Both the position numbers and the translations under genes were made by a program. From Diploptera punctata (lineage: Eukaryota; Arthropoda; Insecta; Blattodea; Blaberidae), in the NCBI GenBank assembly GCA_030220185.1, contig JASPKZ010007795.1:3031001-3095000 (forward strand): a stretch of 64,000 bases of DNA, read 5' to 3'. The notes beneath the pieces were generated by a model. The model searched no databases. It was not told the DNA's origin and was given only the letters and a program-made list of their open reading frames with translations. Positions 63,210-64,000 of the stretch are shown one piece after another. Each line of letters begins with the position of its first letter. Positions within the stretch are counted from its first letter, which is position 1.

Positions 63210-63514
63210 AAGTGGTAAAGTGATCCCACAACAGTCCTCAGGAGGCCCTTGGGGTAGTAGGAGGTTAAGGCTCCCACTTTTTCTAGACAATCGGCACTTG
63301 ATGTCAGCCGGGTTGTCAGCCCTGCGTGACGGCCGCCTTTACCCCAGAACAAGCATCTGGTACTCATTTCCGTTAGAGGCTGAGTCGACCCCAGGGCCAT
63401 ATTGCCGCCAGAGGGTTTGGGTCAGTTTAAAAATCCTGACCCCCAACGGGACTTGAACCCTCGACCCTCCGGCTTGTAGCTCAGTGCCTTAACCACTACG
63501 CTACAGCGTGCCCC
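63210..63514 (-). mobile_element. SINE-B, with TSD
   Basis: TSD TATTAAGTTATGTA at 63196-63209 and 63515-63528, in the PLE terminus. Full-length copy, very similar to 51563. Confidence 0.85.
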
Positions 63515-63605
63515 TATTAAGTTATGTAGATAGGAAATAACACTATGAGGTATTTTAATATTGTTTATTTTTTATTTCACTCACCTCATACTTCATAACT
63601 CCTCG

Positions 63606-63649
63606 CGAACCCAGGGTTTCGTCACATCATTTGTGACATTCTCAATGCT
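63606..63649 (-). ncRNA. Hammerhead with U3/A8 core (family P)
   Basis: TTGAGAA, stem II GTCAC/GTGAC, GAAAC, ACCC-T-GGGT then T. Confidence 0.6.
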
Positions 63650-63800
63650 GTGTCACGTTCACAACTGACGTCCAACGGCCTTCTATCCTGCAGACTGACC
63701 TCCATGCCATCTGATGGCTGTTCGTCGGTCAGCCATCAGATGGCGTGGAGGTCAGTCTGCAGGATAGAAGGCCGTTGGACGTCAGTTGTGAACGTGACAC

Positions 63801-63847
63801 AGCATTGAGAATGTCACAAATGATGTGACAAAACCCTGGGTTTGCGA
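63801..63847 (+). ncRNA. Degenerate hammerhead (family P)
   Basis: TTGAGAA kept, but G12 is changed (ACAAAAC). Stem I GCA/TGC is visible. Confidence 0.45.
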
Positions 63848-63906
63848 GGAGTTATGAAGTATGAGATGAGTGAAATAAAAAATAAACAATATATGTAAGT
63901 TTATTT

Positions 63907-64000
63907 ACTTTAATCATCATCATCATCCATGCAAGTATTAGGTCGTGTGGCCTGTTATGGTCTCAAAGAGGAATTTTCCATCCAGCGCTTTTTTGGACAT
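63907..64000 (-). mobile_element. LINE ORF2 C-terminal end (right edge cut)
   Basis: Minus strand reads CPKKRWMENSSLRP, then the ATGATGATGATGA end. Same family as 39440. Confidence 0.65.

Larger units (their letters stand above)
63200..63890. mobile_element. PLE family P miniature fold-back, with TSD and nested SINE-B
   Basis: TSD ATATGTAAGTTTATT at 63185-63199 and 63891-63905. The left terminal AAGTTATGTA is split by the SINE-B. Arms meet at about 63720. Only pLTR-like ends remain. Confidence 0.85.

Noticed and set aside
63203..63456. Conserved-looking frames GLTTRLTSSADCLEKVG and reverse
   Set aside because: They are SINE-B body sequence, repeated at 51676 and 4838.

Overview
This window looks like a piece of a large, AT-rich, repeat-filled arthropod (most likely insect) nuclear genome. 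The evidence is intron-split protein-coding exons with GT/AG borders, a stack of eukaryotic transposons (Penelope-like elements, piggyBac, mariner, hAT, Harbinger-type MITEs, LINE 3' ends, tRNA-derived SINEs) and the absence of bacterial gene organisation. The species cannot be fixed from the sequence alone.

Host genes are sparse. Three exons of one plus-strand gene of the mTERF family (mitochondrial transcription termination factor) lie at 6973-7223, 11842-12066 and 29474-29690. Their splice phases join correctly, and the introns of 4.6 and 17.4 kb are packed with transposons. A minus-strand terminal exon (60817-61514) encodes an S/T/P/N-rich protein, possibly a transcription-factor tail, with six RTHQDY-type repeats and an apparent frameshift near its end.

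The dominant content is Penelope-like elements (PLEs). At least a dozen diverged families are present, mostly as 5'-truncated copies keeping the GIY-YIG endonuclease domain and the 3' terminal region. Most are fold-backs: two inverted 3' ends meet head to head, and many insertions have clean 11-17 bp target-site duplications (TSDs). Nearly every family carries a type-I hammerhead ribozyme just upstream of a conserved TATGAGGTRAG motif. That motif can pair with a downstream ACCTCATA arm in the element's tail.

Layout. 1-1900: PLE fold-backs. 2018-3324: inverted/tandem SINE-D cluster. 3344-4667: piggyBac. 4838-6450: SINE and LINE debris. 6476-12545: mTERF exons with intronic PLEs and MITEs. 13238-16287: piggyBac interrupted by SINE-D. 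16520-17491: PLE fold-back. 17840-19060: mariner relics. 19335-31549: PLE-dense region with nested insertions. 31846-33284: five-copy 301-bp tRNA-like tandem array. 33394-35800: piggyBac interrupted by a PLE fold-back. 35878-39969: LINE, Tc1-like and MITE. 40495-41985: PLE interrupted by SINE-C. 42355-45353: inverted LTR-like repeat, LINEs and a PLE miniature. 46480-47975: SINE interrupted by a Harbinger-like MITE. 48809-51060: LINE and nested PLEs. 51563-54482: SINEs and PLE. 55401-56671: complete short hAT. 57000-58410: hAT relic, SINE, LINE. 59353-60080: SINE-C copies. 60660-62162: host exon plus intronic PLE. 63200-64000: PLE, SINE-B, LINE.

The most interesting points are: (i) PLE hammerheads with a compensatory C3U/G8A core change; (ii) a covarying terminal stem whose 5' arm is a splice-donor-like AGGTRAG; (iii) a tRNA-derived SINE whose 3' end matches the PLE tail, suggesting a PLE-mobilised SINE; and (iv) tail-only PLE insertions of about 50-150 bp with perfect TSDs. 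All are read by eye and need computation or experiment.
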